Of a DNA stretch of 64,000 bases, positions 62,736 through 64,000 are shown piece by piece. Position 1 is the first letter of the stretch; every line of letters starts with the position of its first letter. A program made the translations under genes and the position numbers. A model generated the notes under the pieces. That model was not told the DNA's origin and did no database searches. It saw nothing but the letters and a program-made list of their open reading frames with translations. Source of the stretch: Liolophura sinensis (lineage: Eukaryota; Mollusca; Polyplacophora; Chitonida; Chitonidae); assembly GCF_032854445.1 (NCBI RefSeq), contig NC_088300.1, positions 30,115,608-30,179,607 on the forward strand, given 5' to 3'.

Positions 62736-63274
62736 TTGACAGTATCCTGTTGTGTTACAAGGACTTGGTTATCTTCACTGAAAGCGTAAGGCATGGGGTC
62801 GTGCTGTCTTTAAAAGTGGATTGTTAAACGTTTGCAGCCAGGCGTTTTTCAGAGTAACACGATTCTTTAAATAATCACAACCAAGCAAAAGCATCACTTT
62901 GTCTATACCCTTCACACATGACATGTGTGACAGTTTTTTTGATTTTCAGTTTTAGTTACTTTTTGAAAAGAACTGAAACTTTCAACTTTCAATGAGGAAT
63001 ACCGTACACGGACATTTCCAGTGTGAAACTCACTACTACCATTTATCACAGAGGTTTCCTGTTAGTACAGGATTTTCGGCGTTTATTTAAACCGGTGACC
63101 GCTACATAATTCTCAAAGCCAGTAAAGCTATAACGCATTCTTCAGAGCCGCAATATTCAGGGATTACCATTCATTATTGCTCTTCTTGTGCATCATTAGT
63201 GACGTGAAACTTGGAGTACCATTCATCAACAGTGTGCAGGTATTTATTCGGAAGAGTACAAACACCTTCCTGTT

Positions 63275-63292
63275 ACCCCCCCCCCCCCCCAC
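63275..63292 (+). repeat. Poly(C) tract
   Basis: A run of consecutive C bases followed by ACCTCCACCC. Confidence 0.9.
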
Positions 63293-64000
63293 CTCCACCC
63301 ACATTTCGTGGAATGTACTTATTTTCGAGTGAATAGAAAATAGAAAGTTCTATTTGGAGAAGAGCGGTCTTGATCAAGGTGGATACTTTTCATTCACAAA
63401 ACGGTACATTGTTATTAGTTAGCTTTAAAGAATTTGTATATAACAAACACCAAAGTATACAGCAGGGAGAATAGAGGCAAAACAATGACGACATCGTGAT
63501 AACTGGCAAATGGTCACACCTAACCGGTGAAATCCGGCTTCTTGTTAGTTTACCATATGCAGCGTTTTTATTGTCTTTCACGAATAACAGTCAGATTGTG
63601 GTAACAAAATACCTTCTCCAATTAATGCTAGACGTATCCCTCTCTTGCCTACACAGCCACAGTCTGCATTTATAAACCCTCTCCAGCCTGATGTTGTCTT
63701 TCACAATTCATTATATTCTTGTTTGGTATTCCTGAACCTCACATAAATGTACGAGCTCCCGAAAAGGAGTCAGGGTGCTCAGTGTAACAAAAATGGATCC
63801 ATACAAACTTTGTAAGGGCATGGATAAATTCCATACTTGCCCTGATTCAAAGCAATAGCGTTCATTCTATCGTCCACTGATAATATATTTTACTATACCA
63901 CTTCGGCTGCAGTTGAATCCAAAGACCTCGTTTATCACGACAAATGTTCTTGTCATGTTCAATAAAGCTTTCCGCCAAAAGCACAGCCACCGCTTTATTG

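Larger units (their letters stand above)
46581..64000. other. Stretch 5' of the GPCR exon with SINE debris and no secure gene
   Basis: Any first non-coding exon and promoter of the GPCR should lie here or beyond, but none can be placed. Outside the listed repeats and weak open frames I see no coding signal. From about 59250 to 64000 the only transposon sequence noticed is the fragment at 62640. Confidence 0.55.

Overview
This is an animal nuclear genomic window, AT-rich, intron-containing and mostly non-coding. The repeats point to a lophotrochozoan, most likely a mollusc (a bivalve fits best), with a brachiopod as the alternative. The reason is the dense scatter of tRNA-derived SINEs with a very characteristic 3' domain, TTGAGTACGGCGTAAAAC followed by an (AAAT)n tail. 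I associate these with molluscan and related genomes, but that is recollection, not a search result. Nothing here is bacterial: no operons, ribosome binding sites or CRISPR.

One gene can be modelled with confidence. It lies on the minus strand and runs from a 5' exon near 46215 to a stop at 30393. Three coding exons (46141-45603, 35205-34791, 30923-30393) join in frame across two GT-AG introns of about 10.4 and 3.9 kb. They encode a 494-residue rhodopsin-class seven-transmembrane receptor with N-glycosylation sequons, a paired extracellular cysteine, an ERY motif, FxxxWxP and NPxxY. It looks like a neuropeptide receptor; the ligand class is not resolved.

The rest is mobile-element debris and simple repeats. 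Region by region: 1-10.5 kb is intergenic with several SINEs, two of them with exact target-site duplications. 10.5-13.04 kb is a palindromic foldback-like element built of inverted arrays of a 145-bp monomer inside matching terminal inverted repeats. 14.97-15.48 kb is an 11-copy 47-bp minisatellite. It abuts a frameshifted pseudogene (15.7-16.25 kb) of a tyrosine-recombinase-like domain of the DUF3504/KIAA1958/ZMYM type, related to Crypton recombinases, which ends in an ATTAT microsatellite. 16.4-30 kb is intergenic. 30.4-46.2 kb is the receptor gene, whose introns hold a 348-bp MITE (37790-38137) and a SINE nested inside another SINE of the same family (41746-42463). 46.2-64 kb holds many SINE fragments, a cluster of identical E-boxes (57.5-57.75 kb) and a few unrecognised open frames.

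I did not find a convincing new multi-gene system. The strongest unusual items are the foldback element, the degenerate recombinase, the nested SINE pair, and a shared 3' domain carried by SINE families that have different tails.
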